DNA of 64,000 nucleotides from Reyranella sp. (GTDB lineage: Bacteria > Pseudomonadota > Alphaproteobacteria > Reyranellales > Reyranellaceae): assembly GCF_017305915.1 (NCBI RefSeq), contig NZ_JAFKJN010000008.1, positions 1 to 64,000 on the forward strand. Reading direction: 5' to 3'. Numbering within the stretch: the stretch's first letter is position 1; every line of letters begins with the position of its first letter. The notes under the pieces are model-generated. The model did not search any database and was not told the DNA's origin. It saw nothing but the letters and a program-made list of their open reading frames with translations. The position numbers were made by a program, and so were the translations under genes. This document shows, in pieces, positions 16,459 to 25,800 of the stretch.

Positions 16459-16557
16459 TGTGGATAGCTTTCGGCGCGCAATGTCTTTTTGGGCAATGGA
16501 CCGCGTCTCGGACCCCTGTTTATCGCGGGAAATCGAGCGGCCATTGCCCGTAATAGG
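16459..16557 (+). promoter_or_regulatory. Composite inverted-repeat element, copy 3 (tail fibre operon)
   Basis: TGTGGATAG (16459-16467), 23 nt, GGGCAATGG (16491-16499), exactly 41 nt, CCATTGCCC (16541-16549) and GTAATAGG. It faces right, towards the tail fibre gene whose ATG is 67 nt beyond the second arm. It is back to back with copy 2. Confidence 0.75.
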
Positions 16558-16616
16558 AGTGCGCGTGTGACCGCGCCTATAACCGCGAACCTCCTCTTCA
16601 GCGGTTGCACAGCCAC

Positions 16617-18047
16617 ATGACCGTCTCCAGCACCTCCTCGCGCATCGTCTATGTCGGCGACGGCAGCGCGACCGACTTTCCCTTCGCCTTCAAGGTGAAT
16701 CAGCCGGCCGACCTGGTGGTCGTCTACACCGACGCCGGCGGGACGGACATCGTGCTGTCGCCGTCGCAGTACGCGGCGACCGGCTTCGGGCTCGATGCCG
16801 GCGGTTCGGTGACCTATCCGCTGTCGGGCGGCGCCATCGCCGCGCCGGCCAGGCTCACGATCTATCGCGATGTCGCGGTCACCCAGCCGACGTCGCTGTC
16901 GAACCAGGGTGCGATGTGGCCGCAGGTCATCGAAGCGGCGCTCGACCGGCTGACCTACGTCGCGCAGAAGGTGACGGATGCGGTGAGCCGTGCGGTCGTC
17001 ATCTCGCCCACCGATTCGAGTCAGCTCACGGTGCTGCCCAACGCCGCGACGCGCGCAAACTCGGTGCTGGCCTTCGACGGCGCGGGCCAGCCCTATGCCG
17101 CGACGCTTACCGGCTCGCTGGTCGATGTGGCGACGTGGCTGGTCAACAATTTCCTCGCGGCCGCCACCTCGGCGGCCAGCGCGCGCGCCGCGCTGGGCGC
17201 CGCCGGCCTGGTCGAGACCGGCACGATCGACGTCAGCGGCGGCCGCCTCAAGGCACCGACGCGCGCCAGCGGCGATAGCGGCAGCGACGTCGCCACCACG
17301 GCCTTCGTCACCCGCGCCGCCCTGCGCTCGTATCTCGCAGGCCTCGGCCTGTCGAACAACGTCGGCGCGCCGAATGCCAGGATCGACGTCGCCACCGGCA
17401 TCTGCGCCGACGACACCAACACCCAGATGCTGTCCCTGGCGAGCGGCACCCTCGACTGCACGACCACAGGCGCCAACGGCCTCGACACCGGCAGCCTCGC
17501 CAACAACACCTGGTACCACGCCTTCGCCATCGGCAAGCCGGACGGCACGACGGCGCGACTGGCATCGACCTCGCCGACATCGCCGGCCCTGCCAGCCGGC
17601 TACACACTCAAGCGTCGCATCGGCAGCTTCAAAACCGACGTCGCAGCGCACATCCTGCTATTCGTGCAGGACGGTGATTCATTCATGTGGAAGACGCCAG
17701 TGATGGATCTCGGTGGTGTTAGCGGCACCAATCCTGGCACATCAGCAGTTAACCGTACCCTAGTTTCGGTGCCAACCGGCGTCCGGATGCAAGCGGTCCT
17801 AAACATAGTTGTCAATAACAGCGGAAGCGATTTCGCCTACTGCCTGATCACTGACAGATCACTGACGGACATGGCACCGTCAGTCGGCAATAGTGACACG
17901 CCTAAGGCGAGCATCGGCACGGCACTCAAGGCAGTATGGACGGACACCTCGGCACAGGTCCGCAGCCGCATTAGCTATAGCGACGCTCTCACTGGTTTGA
18001 TCCTGAACACCCTGGGCTGGATCGACCATCGTGGCCGCAATGCATAG
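16617..18047 (+). CDS. Tail fibre protein
   Basis: 476 residues from the ATG at 16617 (an in-frame TTG at 16605 is less likely). The N-terminal 150 residues match the T7-type fibre attachment domain: SRIVYVGDGSATDFPFAFKV, LSPSQYAATGFG, YPLSGGAIAAPARLTIYRDV and MWPQVIEAALDRLTYVAQKV. An Ala-rich shaft follows, then a tip from about residue 240. The last 130 codons (from about 17,630) are noticeably lower in GC than the rest, suggesting that the receptor-binding tip was exchanged. It opens the plus-strand operon behind element copy 3. Confidence 0.85.
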   Translation: MTVSSTSSRIVYVGDGSATDFPFAFKVNQPADLVVVYTDAGGTDIVLSPSQYAATGFGLDAGGSVTYPLSGGAIAAPARLTIYRDVAVTQPTSLSNQGAMWPQVIEAALDRLTYVAQKVTDAVSRAVVISPTDSSQLTVLPNAATRANSVLAFDGAGQPYAATLTGSLVDVATWLVNNFLAAATSAASARAALGAAGLVETGTIDVSGGRLKAPTRASGDSGSDVATTAFVTRAALRSYLAGLGLSNNVGAPNARIDVATGICADDTNTQMLSLASGTLDCTTTGANGLDTGSLANNTWYHAFAIGKPDGTTARLASTSPTSPALPAGYTLKRRIGSFKTDVAAHILLFVQDGDSFMWKTPVMDLGGVSGTNPGTSAVNRTLVSVPTGVRMQAVLNIVVNNSGSDFAYCLITDRSLTDMAPSVGNSDTPKASIGTALKAVWTDTSAQVRSRISYSDALTGLILNTLGWIDHRGRNA

Positions 18048-18251
18048 GCGAATGACCTGACTGAACGAGATGCTCGCTATGGCATATGCAGAGGATTGCG
18101 CGGTGATCAGCGCAGGAAAGATGGTGGCGCTCGCGTCGCCTGCATCAATAGCGTCGCTGCGTCCCTCCAAGTTCGACAACAAGAACCATGAGACGCCCGC
18201 GAGGACAGCTAGGAGAGCAAACCAGATCAGGCGTTCCGAGAAATCGCAACG

Positions 18252-18362
18252 TCAGGGCCACAAGCCGATGATGACCAATATCGTCGCGGCAGCCACACCG
18301 AGAACGATGGCTACTGCCATCAACACAGTGGCGCCCGCGCCGACTGCCGATACCGAAAACAT
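18252..18362 (-). CDS. Possible 36-residue membrane peptide, antisense to the tail operon
   Basis: Short minus-strand frame beginning MFSVSAVGAGATVLMAVAIV and ending IIGLWP, a single membrane-spanning helix. In the same frame beyond its stop, another hydrophobic stretch (ERLIWFALLAVLAGVSWFLL) follows without a start codon, so this may be an interrupted two-helix gene. No ribosome binding site is evident. It lies in the 458-nt gap between the tail fibre gene and the next plus-strand gene. Confidence 0.3.
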   Translation of the reverse strand: MFSVSAVGAGATVLMAVAIVLGVAAATILVIIGLWP

Positions 18363-18366
18363 AGCC

Positions 18367-18441
18367 TCAGGAAGCCTCAGGACGGCTCCAGAACCACAAG
18401 ACGATCGCTAAGACGGCGGAGGAAGCAGCAAGCCAGATCAT
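18367..18441 (-). CDS. Possible 24-residue membrane peptide, antisense to the tail operon
   Basis: Minus-strand frame MIWLAASSAVLAIVLWFWSR followed by four polar residues, a single hydrophobic helix. It lies 4 nt upstream of the 36-residue peptide frame. Together they are the only coding-like content of the 18048-18505 gap, which has lower GC than the flanking tail genes. Confidence 0.25.
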   Translation of the reverse strand: MIWLAASSAVLAIVLWFWSRPEAS

Positions 18442-18505
18442 TGGCCGCAGTCTATTTACGACTCACTTCGCCAGCCCTCACTGTTGTTACGCATAGGAGA
18501 ATCTC

Positions 18506-19138
18506 ATGGATTACCCCGTTCTCAACAAGACGCCTGACGTGGCGCAGGCGATGGTGCCGCACAGCCTCGACGGCAGCGGCAATGCCGTGCCGCAGAGTCT
18601 GGGCAACCCGCCACCCGTGCTGTACTTCCCCAAGCCGATCAATGCGGTCGCGGCGGCGATGAGCCGGCCGGCCAACACGACGCCGTATGCGGTCGGCGAT
18701 GCGGTCAGCAACAACGCCACCGCCGCCAGCGTGACGCCGATCAGCTTCGCGGCGGCCGATCTCAGCGACGCGCCGGTGCTGCTGACCCATCTCGAGATCT
18801 TGTCGACCGATACCGGTCCGGCGGCCGCCGGCGCGACCTTCGAGGCCTGGCTGTTCAATGCCGATCCGACCGCCAACGCCGGCGTCGGCGGCGGCGACAA
18901 CGCCGCCTTCTCGCAGAAGCAGGCCGGCTTCGTCGGCCGCCTGTCGGGCAGCTTCATCGCCGCATCGGACGGCTCGATCGCCATGCTGACGCCGGTCGAC
19001 GGCAGCTTCGTCGGCACCCGGCCGGTCGCCGGCGGGACCACGATCTATGCGCTGCTCAAGACGCTGACGGCGTTCACGCCGTCGGCCAACGGCACCACCT
19101 TCACCTGCACGCTGCGCGGAGTGCAGGGCCGTGCTTGA
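18506..19138 (+). CDS. Phage tail-associated structural protein
   Basis: 210 residues. The Gly/Ala/Thr-rich, beta-type sequence with FEAWLFNADPTANAG and TTIYALLKTLTAFTPS resembles virion surface proteins of unknown fold that lie downstream of fibres. No enzymatic motif is visible. Its 3' end overlaps the next gene by 8 nt, indicating coupled translation and likely interaction of the two products. Confidence 0.55.
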   Translation: MDYPVLNKTPDVAQAMVPHSLDGSGNAVPQSLGNPPPVLYFPKPINAVAAAMSRPANTTPYAVGDAVSNNATAASVTPISFAAADLSDAPVLLTHLEILSTDTGPAAAGATFEAWLFNADPTANAGVGGGDNAAFSQKQAGFVGRLSGSFIAASDGSIAMLTPVDGSFVGTRPVAGGTTIYALLKTLTAFTPSANGTTFTCTLRGVQGRA

Positions 19139-19916
19139 TCTGCTGCTCTTCGCCAGTCTCACCGATCCCGACGTCAAGCAGTGGGTGCAAGCGGTGCGCT
19201 CTGTCGGCGGTCGAGTATCGACCGCGCGCGCCGCGCTGGTCGAGAAGCTCGTCAAGGGGCTGAAGGCGGACGGCGTGTGGCCGCTGCTCGACCGACTTTG
19301 GCTCTTCGCCGCCGAGAACGGCATGCAGGCGCGCATGGACGTCCGGGCGCAAGTCCTGGCCTCGGCGGTCAACGGCCCGACGTTCACGACGAATCGCGGC
19401 TATACCGGCGACGCTCTGGCCGCCTATCTCGACACCAACAGCAATCCGGGCGCCGGCGGCACGAACTACGCCCGCGACAACGCCAGCTACGGTCTCTGGG
19501 TCTACAACGATCCCGGCGTGCCGGGCTCCTATCGCGAGATGGGCAACGACGACGACATCTGGGGTGAAATCCAGTTCAATGCCAACGGCGCCATCACCGC
19601 CGGCATCAACCAGAGCGCGTCGCCCAGCGGCATAATCCCGCCGGCGCGTACGGGCCTGGTCATGATCGAGCGGACGGGCGCCAATGCCACGGCGCTCTAT
19701 CGTACGGGTGCGCAGATTGGCACCGGCTCGGGCGCCAGCGTCGCCGTCGCGAACCGGAATTTCTATGTGCTTGCCGCGGCCGGCAGCGGTGGCGCCGCCG
19801 CGCCGACCAACAGCGGCGTCTCGGCGGCTCTCCTCGGCGCGGCGCTCGGCCCGACGCTGCAGGCCAGCCTCAACAACCGGCTGCGCACCCACATGACCGC
19901 CGTCGGCGTCCCGTGA
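19131..19916 (+). CDS. Phage tail-associated protein with lectin-like C-terminus
   Basis: 261 residues from a GTG at 19131. The N-terminus (about 1-75) is helical (LTDPDVKQWVQAVRSVGGRV...LLDRLWLFAAENGMQAR). The C-terminal 180 residues are Asn/Gly/Thr-rich strands (FTTNRGYTGDALAAYLDTNS, YARDNASYGLWVYND) that look like a carbohydrate-binding jelly-roll. This is a fold-level guess. A virion adhesin role is consistent with the position between the fibre gene and the lysis genes. Confidence 0.5.
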   Translation: MLDLLLFASLTDPDVKQWVQAVRSVGGRVSTARAALVEKLVKGLKADGVWPLLDRLWLFAAENGMQARMDVRAQVLASAVNGPTFTTNRGYTGDALAAYLDTNSNPGAGGTNYARDNASYGLWVYNDPGVPGSYREMGNDDDIWGEIQFNANGAITAGINQSASPSGIIPPARTGLVMIERTGANATALYRTGAQIGTGSGASVAVANRNFYVLAAAGSGGAAAPTNSGVSAALLGAALGPTLQASLNNRLRTHMTAVGVP

Positions 19917-19932
19917 GCGGAAGGAGCAGGCC

Positions 19933-20184
19933 ATGACGATGTGCATCATCATGAACCAGGACGGCCGCGACGCCGTCGCCGGCGGCGAGGACAAGGGCTA
20001 TCTCAACGGCAGCCAGCTCCAGCCGGTGCGGCGCCAGGGCGGCGGAACGAACCCCGATCCCTGCTACATCGTGAACGCCGCGGTGCAGGCCAACGCGGAT
20101 TTCGCGACGGCCTGGCCCTACCTCGCCGGCCTGCCGCAGAGGGATTCGACCGACCCGACGTTCCCGCCGCCCTACGCGCCGTAA
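19933..20184 (+). CDS. Small phage protein of unknown function
   Basis: 83 residues with an AGGAGC ribosome binding site 7 nt before the ATG. The sequence is Gly/Pro/Asn-rich with two Cys (MCIIMN... and DPCYIV) and no known motif. It sits between the tail adhesin and the holin-like gene in a tight cluster. Confidence 0.5.
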   Translation: MTMCIIMNQDGRDAVAGGEDKGYLNGSQLQPVRRQGGGTNPDPCYIVNAAVQANADFATAWPYLAGLPQRDSTDPTFPPPYAP

Positions 20185-20201
20185 CGCTTCGGGAGCAGAC
20201 C

Positions 20202-20543
20202 ATGATCGACCGGCAGGATCTCCGCGAGCTCTGGCAGTACGTGCTGCTGATCGCGCCGGCGCCGGTCGGCGCGCTGATCGGCCTGCGCTACGCGGTCGAG
20301 CAGAGCGCCCGGGCGCGCGCGGCCGCCTGGCTGTGCTCGTGCGCCGTCGGCATCACGGTCGGGCCGTGGCTGGGCGAGCTGCTCGGCCTCAGCGCCTCGG
20401 GTGTCTCGGTCGCCACCATCGTGGCGGCCGCCGTCGGCATGGAGGTGATGGCCGGCCTCAACACCGCGGCGCGCGCCTTCGCCGCCGATCCGCTGGGCTT
20501 CCTCGGCAAGGCGCTGTCGATCTTCCGTCGGAGCGGACCGTGA
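20202..20543 (+). CDS. Holin-like membrane protein
   Basis: 113 residues from the ATG at 20202, preceded by GGGAGC. Three hydrophobic segments (about 10-30, 38-55, 62-82) and a short charged C-terminus (LSIFRRSG) fit a class I-type holin. It is followed at once by a small membrane protein, endolysin and spanins, the standard lysis cassette order. The holin makes the inner-membrane lesions that release the endolysin. Confidence 0.65.
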   Translation: MIDRQDLRELWQYVLLIAPAPVGALIGLRYAVEQSARARAAAWLCSCAVGITVGPWLGELLGLSASGVSVATIVAAAVGMEVMAGLNTAARAFAADPLGFLGKALSIFRRSGP

Positions 20544-20653
20544 ACCTCGCGAGCCCCGAGGCGCTGGGCGCCCTGATCGTGATGCTCGCCGGCTGGGCCT
20601 GCCGCGAGACGATCTTCCAATGGTGGCAGCACGTGAAGCGGAGGCGTCGATGA
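20540..20653 (+). CDS. Small lysis-cassette membrane protein
   Basis: 37 residues, GTG start in a GTGA overlap with the holin-like gene and its own stop overlapping the endolysin ATG. One hydrophobic helix (ALGALIVMLAGWA) precedes a very basic tail (HVKRRRR). A regulator or accessory of the holin is plausible from position and size only. Confidence 0.55.
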   Translation: MNLASPEALGALIVMLAGWACRETIFQWWQHVKRRRR

Positions 20654-21306
20654 TCTCGAAAGCCCAGATGGCGCTCGCCCTGCCGCTGGCAGCGCACGCC
20701 GGCCGGCTCGATGTCTGGCATCCGCTGCTTGCCCAGGAGATGGCCGCGCACGAGATCGGCAGCGATCCGCGCCAGGCGATGTTCCTCGCCAACCTGGCCG
20801 AGGAAACCGGCGAGCTGGCCGTGCAGGAGGAGAACCTGCACTACAGCGGCCCGCGACTGCTGCAGGTCTTTCCGAGCCTGTTCCCGGGCGGCATCGGCCC
20901 GGCGGCGGCGCTGGCGGCGCGGGGCCCCGAGGCCATCGCGAACTTCATCTATGCCGACGCCAATCGGCCGGCCGGCTACCGCATGGGCAATACGCAGGCG
21001 GGCGACGGCTGGAAGTATCGCGGCCGCGGACCGATGCAGCTCACCGGCCGCGACAACTACGGGCGGTTCTTCACGTCGCTCGGCCTGCCGGCCGACAGCG
21101 ATCCGGATCTGCTGCTGCTGCCTGCGTTCGGCGCGCGCTCGGCGGCGCATTTCTGGCAAGTCAATGGCTGCAACCAGCGGGCCGATGCCGGCGATTTCGT
21201 CGGCGCCGTGAGGCTGGTGAACGGCGGCACCGTCAACCTCGACAAGCGCCGCCGATACCTGATCGCGTTCCAGGGCGCATTGCGGCGCATGGACCTGGCG
21301 GCATGA
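20650..21306 (+). CDS. Endolysin, glycoside hydrolase 19 (chitinase-like)
   Basis: 218 residues matching phage GH19 lysozymes. AMFLANLAEETGELAVQEEN contains the catalytic Glu region, followed by LHYSGPRLLQVFPSLFP. YRMGNTQAGDGWKYRGRGPM with QLTGRDNY forms the family's 'G-D-G-x-x-Y-R-G-R-G' substrate-binding block, and VRLVNGG follows. It cleaves cell-wall glycan in the periplasm at the end of infection. The start overlaps the small membrane protein gene, and the end overlaps the Rz-like gene (ATGA). Confidence 0.88.
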   Translation: MISKAQMALALPLAAHAGRLDVWHPLLAQEMAAHEIGSDPRQAMFLANLAEETGELAVQEENLHYSGPRLLQVFPSLFPGGIGPAAALAARGPEAIANFIYADANRPAGYRMGNTQAGDGWKYRGRGPMQLTGRDNYGRFFTSLGLPADSDPDLLLLPAFGARSAAHFWQVNGCNQRADAGDFVGAVRLVNGGTVNLDKRRRYLIAFQGALRRMDLAA

Positions 21307-21722
21307 AGATCTTCGACAGGCTGCTCGGCCTTCTGCCCTCGTGGCTTCCGTTCGCCGCAACAGCCCTTCTGCTGGCTGGCCTGGTCGGCGGCTATTTCGC
21401 GCTTCGCTCGGCGTGGCGGGCGGAAGCCGCGGCCGGCGTGATCGCGGCCGACCAGAAGGCGGTGATCGACCAGCAGCGGCGCGACGCGGCGCTGTCGAAG
21501 CAGATCATCGCCCGGCAGGCCGAGCAGCTCGCCGCGCTCGAGGAGAAGGCGAATGCCATCGTCAAGAGGATCGACAATGCGCCCAAGACCACCGGTTGCG
21601 GCCCTGTCATGCGCGATGCTTCTCGCGGCCTGCACGAGCTTTTCGGCGGTGCCGGTGGCGCGCCAGCCGGACGCCAGCCTGCTGCTGCCGTGCCGGGACC
21701 CGGCGCTGGTGCCCGACCCTGA
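21303..21722 (+). CDS. Inner-membrane spanin (Rz-like)
   Basis: 139 residues. One N-terminal membrane helix (LPFAATALLLAGLVGGYFAL) is followed by a periplasmic coiled coil (about 40-92, DQQRRDAALSKQIIARQAEQ...) and a Gly/Pro-rich end. This is the i-spanin layout. A lipoprotein gene is nested in another frame inside its 3' half, the classic Rz/Rz1 arrangement. It joins the outer-membrane partner to fuse the two membranes during lysis. Confidence 0.85.
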   Translation: MKIFDRLLGLLPSWLPFAATALLLAGLVGGYFALRSAWRAEAAAGVIAADQKAVIDQQRRDAALSKQIIARQAEQLAALEEKANAIVKRIDNAPKTTGCGPVMRDASRGLHELFGGAGGAPAGRQPAAAVPGPGAGARP

Positions 21723-21843
21723 CACCGCCACGGACAACGACGTGGCGGCCGAGCGCATCCGCGTCGCCGAGGCGTACCTGGCCTGCAAGCAGCGGCATGA
21801 CGACCTGGTGACGTTCGTGAAGGGTGGCGCCGGTCGCGATTGA
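21577..21843 (+). CDS. Outer-membrane spanin lipoprotein (Rz1-like)
   Basis: 88 residues from the ATG at 21577, embedded out of frame in the Rz-like gene. A signal sequence with a lipobox ends in AMLLAAC, so Cys18 or so would be lipidated. The remainder is Pro-rich then helical (DNDVAAERIRVAEAYLACKQ). Nested coding and the lipobox identify the o-spanin with good confidence. Confidence 0.8.
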   Translation: MRPRPPVAALSCAMLLAACTSFSAVPVARQPDASLLLPCRDPALVPDPDTATDNDVAAERIRVAEAYLACKQRHDDLVTFVKGGAGRD

Positions 21844-21953
21844 GTTATCACCTTTAAGGTTGTCCTCCAACTACCGGTTCTCCCGCGAAAGTCTGCGCCA
21901 TTGACGTTTTAGCGAGATTCGGTCGACATTTATGCAACCATAGGGGGTGACGG

Positions 21954-22826
21954 ATGGGGGCAGTCCGATTGCCGGCCATGTGCCTGGTCTTCGTTTTGGC
22001 ATCTGCAGCGGTGGAGTCGAAGGACAGGGAGTCGTCGGGCAACAGTTCGCGCTCCTCGTCCAGCTCATCGTCATCGTCGTCGTCCGGCAGCAGTTACAAG
22101 CCGTCGCCGAGTTCGACGCCGCGTCCGGCACCTAACGTGGCGCCGCGCCCGCAGCCCGGTCCGCCGCCGCGATCCACGGCGACGCCGAGCGTGCCGCGCC
22201 CCGCGCCGAACGCGGCGCCCGCCGCCCGGCCGACAACCGCGCCCTCGACGACCGCGTCCACCGCTCGGTCAACGTCATCGCCGTCGCGACCGACGACCAC
22301 GCCGCAAAGCCCGTCGCCCAAGCAGCAGCGCGCGCAGGAGCAGGCGGCGCGCGACCGGGCGACCCTCGACAAGTTTCCCGAGATCAAGCAGACCGCCAAG
22401 GGCGTGTCGCCGATTGTCGATCGCGTCGCGCGCGACCATGCGATCGACAGCGCCAAGCGCGGCACGAACGGCAACGCGACGGTAACCAGCCAGGATCGCG
22501 GTCCCAAGCATCCGCTGCATTCGCCTGCCCATGATCGCGGGGCAGTCGACGTGACGACGCCCAAGGATATGCCCGGCAACGCCGCCAAGATCAGCAAGGA
22601 GACCGGGCGGGGATACCTCACGATCCACGAGCAGCCGAAGGCCGGACCGAAGGGCCAGGACGTCCAGACCTACTACAAGGACGGCAAGCAGGTCGGTCAG
22701 GCGAACGTCCCGCCACGGGCGACCAAAGAGCACATCCACGTCCAGCCGGACTTCAACAGCCGGCTGCACAATGCAACCGCGCCGCCGCCGGTGGGCGAGC
22801 AAAAGCAGCCGAAGAACACGCCGTAG
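21954..22826 (+). CDS. Secreted protein with M15-like zinc-peptidase motifs
   Basis: 290 residues. A signal peptide (LPAMCLVFVLASAAVESK) leads to a poly-Ser run (about 32-45) and a long Pro/Ser/Thr linker to about residue 140. In the C-terminal domain, HSPAHDRGAVDVTTP resembles the S-x-H-x-x-G-x-A-x-D metal motif of M15 D,D-peptidases, and KEHIHVQPDF provides an H-x-H near the end. These could bind zinc and cut peptidoglycan peptides or act on another extracytoplasmic substrate. It is the last gene at the right edge of the prophage, after the lysis cassette, a usual place for morons. The enzymatic class is inferred. Confidence 0.55.
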   Translation: MGAVRLPAMCLVFVLASAAVESKDRESSGNSSRSSSSSSSSSSSGSSYKPSPSSTPRPAPNVAPRPQPGPPPRSTATPSVPRPAPNAAPAARPTTAPSTTASTARSTSSPSRPTTTPQSPSPKQQRAQEQAARDRATLDKFPEIKQTAKGVSPIVDRVARDHAIDSAKRGTNGNATVTSQDRGPKHPLHSPAHDRGAVDVTTPKDMPGNAAKISKETGRGYLTIHEQPKAGPKGQDVQTYYKDGKQVGQANVPPRATKEHIHVQPDFNSRLHNATAPPPVGEQKQPKNTP

Positions 22827-22848
22827 CTAAGGACGCCGTAAGACCGTC

Positions 22849-25800
22849 TCAGGCACCGGAAGCGGCGGGCGCGGCACCCTTCTTCTTCGCGCTGCCGCGC
22901 TCCTCGAAGCGCTGCAGCACGACGAAGAATGACGGCACGAACAGCACGGCGAGGCAGGTCGAGGCGATCATGCCCGAGAACACGCAGAGGCCGAGCGACA
23001 CGCGCGCCGCGGCGCCGGCGCCGGTCGCCGTCACCAGCGGCACCACGCCGAGGATGAAGGCGAACGAGGTCATCAGGATCGGCCGCAGGCGGGTGATCGA
23101 GGCCTCGAGCGCGGCTTCCTCGATCGGCTTGCCGTGCAGCAGCCGTTCCTCGCGCGCCACCTCGACGATCAGGATGGCGTTCTTGGCGCTGAGCGCGATC
23201 AGCAGCATCAGGCCGATCTGGGTGTAGAGGTTGTTCGGCAGGCCGACGAGCTCGAGCACGATCGCCGGCCCGCCCAGCGCCAGCGGCACCGCGAGGATGA
23301 CGCCCATCGGCGCGATCCAGCTCTCGTACTGGCCGGCGAGGCAGAGATAGACCAGCAGGATCGCGAGCAGGAAGACGTAGAGGAGCTGGTTGCCTACGAT
23401 CGTCTCCTGGTACGACATCGCCGTCCATTCGTAGGTCGTGCCCGGCGGCAGCGCGCGCTTGGCGACCTGGTCCATCAGCTCCAGCGACTGGCCGCTCGAG
23501 AAGCCCGGCGCCGGCGCGCCGATCACCGAGGCCGACGGGTAGAGGTTGTAGAGGCTGATCAGCGCCGCGCCCTGGGCCGGCTTGATCCGCGCCAGCGCGC
23601 CGATCGGCACCATCTTGTTGTCGCTGCTGCGCACGTTGAGTTGCAGCAGGTCCTCCGGCCGCGCACGGTACTGCGAATCGGCCTGGACGTAGACCTGCAG
23701 GCTTTGGCCGAACTTGTTGAAGCGGTTGACGAAGGTCGAGCCGACGTAGGCCGACAGCGTCGAGAACACGTCGCCGACCGCGACGTTCAGGCTCTCGGCC
23801 TTGGCGCGGTCGATCTCGAGCTCGATGTGCGGCGCGCCGGCGCGGAAGGTCGTCACCGGGTTGGAGATCGAGGTCTGGGTCCGCGCCTGCTCAACCAGCT
23901 CGTCGGTCGCGCTCTGCAGCTTGGCCAGATCGAAGCTGCCGTCGCGCTGCTCGACCTGCATCTGGAAGCCCGAGGCGTTGCCGATGCCCTGGATCGGCGG
24001 CGGCCCGAGCACGATGACGCGGCCGTCCTGCAGCCCGGAGGTCTGCTGCATCAGGGCCTGGGCGATCGAGCGAGCGTCCTGACCCTTCTTGCCGTCGCGC
24101 ACGCTCCAGTCGTCGAGGGTGATGAAGGCGACGCCGGCATTGGCGAGCTGCGCCATGTTGTCGAGCATCGACACGCCGGTGATCGCCACCACCTGGCGGA
24201 CGCCCGGCACCTTGCGGGCGATCGCCGCTGCCTCGTCGAGCGACTTGCTGGTGCGGCCGAGCGAGGCGCCGTCGGGCAGCTGCACCGCCAGCATCAGATA
24301 GCCCTGGTCCTCGTTGGGGATGAAGGCGGAGGGCAGGCGGGCGATGCCCCAGCCGCCGATCCCGGCCACCGCCAGCGCCAGCAGCACCATCAGGCTGCTG
24401 CGCTTGATCATGCCGCGCATCAGCCAGGCATAGCCGCGTTCGAACTTGTTGTAGCCGTAGTTGAAGCCGCGGAAGAAGAAATTGCGCTGCTCCGGCGGCG
24501 GCGCGGGGCGCAGCCATAGCGCGCACTGCGTCGGATTCAGGGTCACGGCGCTGACCGCGCTGATGAAGGCCGTCGCGGCGATCACCAGCGCGAACTGGGC
24601 GAACATCTTGCCGGTCAGGCCGGGCACGAAGGCCGCCGGGATGAACACCGACATCAGCACCAGGGTGATGCCGATCACCGGCCCGAGCAGCTCCTCCATC
24701 GCCTTCACCGCGGCGTCGTGGGGCGTCAGGCCGCGCTCGATGTGGCGCGCCACGCCTTCGACGATCACGATCGCGTCGTCGACTACGATGCCGATCGCCA
24801 GCACGATGCCGAACAGCGTCGACAGGTTGATGGTGAAGCCGAGCGCCGCCATCGCCGCGAAGGCGCCGATGATGGTGACCGGGATGGTGGTCGCCGGCAC
24901 CAGCGTCGCGCGCCAGTCCTGCAAGAAGATCACGATCACCACCAGCACCAGGATGCCGGCCTCGATCAGGGTCATGACCACCTCGTTGATCGAGGTCTTC
25001 ACGAAGGCGGTAGTGTCGAACGGCACGCTGAACTCGAGACCCTCGGGGAAGGCCTTCTTCAGCTCCTGCATCTTCTTCTCGACCGCGGTCGCGACGCCCA
25101 GTGCATTGGCTTCCGGCGTCTGGTAGATCGCGAGGCCGGCCGCCGGCTTGCCGTCGACCTTGAAGTCCTGGGCGTAGGTCTGGGCGCCGAGCTCGATGCG
25201 GCCGATGTCCTTCAGCCGGACGATGCGGCCGCCATTGCCGGGCGCGGCCTTGACGATGATGTTGGCGAATTCGTTGGGATCGTCGAGCTGACCCGCGACG
25301 TCGACGGTGTACTGGAAGCTCTGGTCGCGGCCGGCGGGCGGCGTGCCGACCTGACCCGCGGTCACCGACTGGCTCTGCGACTGGATGACCTGGATCACGT
25401 CCTGCGCCGTGAGCTGGTAGCTGTAGAGCTTCTGCGGATCCATCCAGATGCGCATCGAGTACTTGCCGACACCCATCACGTTGACGTTGCCGACGCCCGG
25501 CACGCGGCTCAGCTCGTTGACCAGGTTGATGGTGGCGTAGTTGCTGAGATAGAGGGCGTCGTACTGCCCCTTGCTCGAGAACAGCGACACGATCTCGAGG
25601 ATCGAGGTCGATTTCTTCTGCACCGTCAGGCCCTGCGCCTGCACTGCGGTCGGCAGCGAGGCGAGCGCGGCGCTGACGCGGTTCTGCACCAGCACCTGCG
25701 CGAAATTGAGGTCGGTGCCGATCTCGAAGGTGACGGTGAGCGTGTAGGCGCCGGTGTCGGTGCTGGTCGATTGCATGTAGATCATGCCCTCGACGCCGTT

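Noticed and set aside
18070..18411. Plus-strand frame of 113 codons in the gap after the tail fibre gene
   Set aside because: Low-complexity, no ribosome binding site and no similarity to known phage proteins; the hydrophobic minus-strand frames are more protein-like.
16617..19916. Diversity-generating retroelement as in phage BPP-1
   Set aside because: No reverse transcriptase gene and no adenine-rich template/variable repeat pair were seen near the fibre genes in this window.
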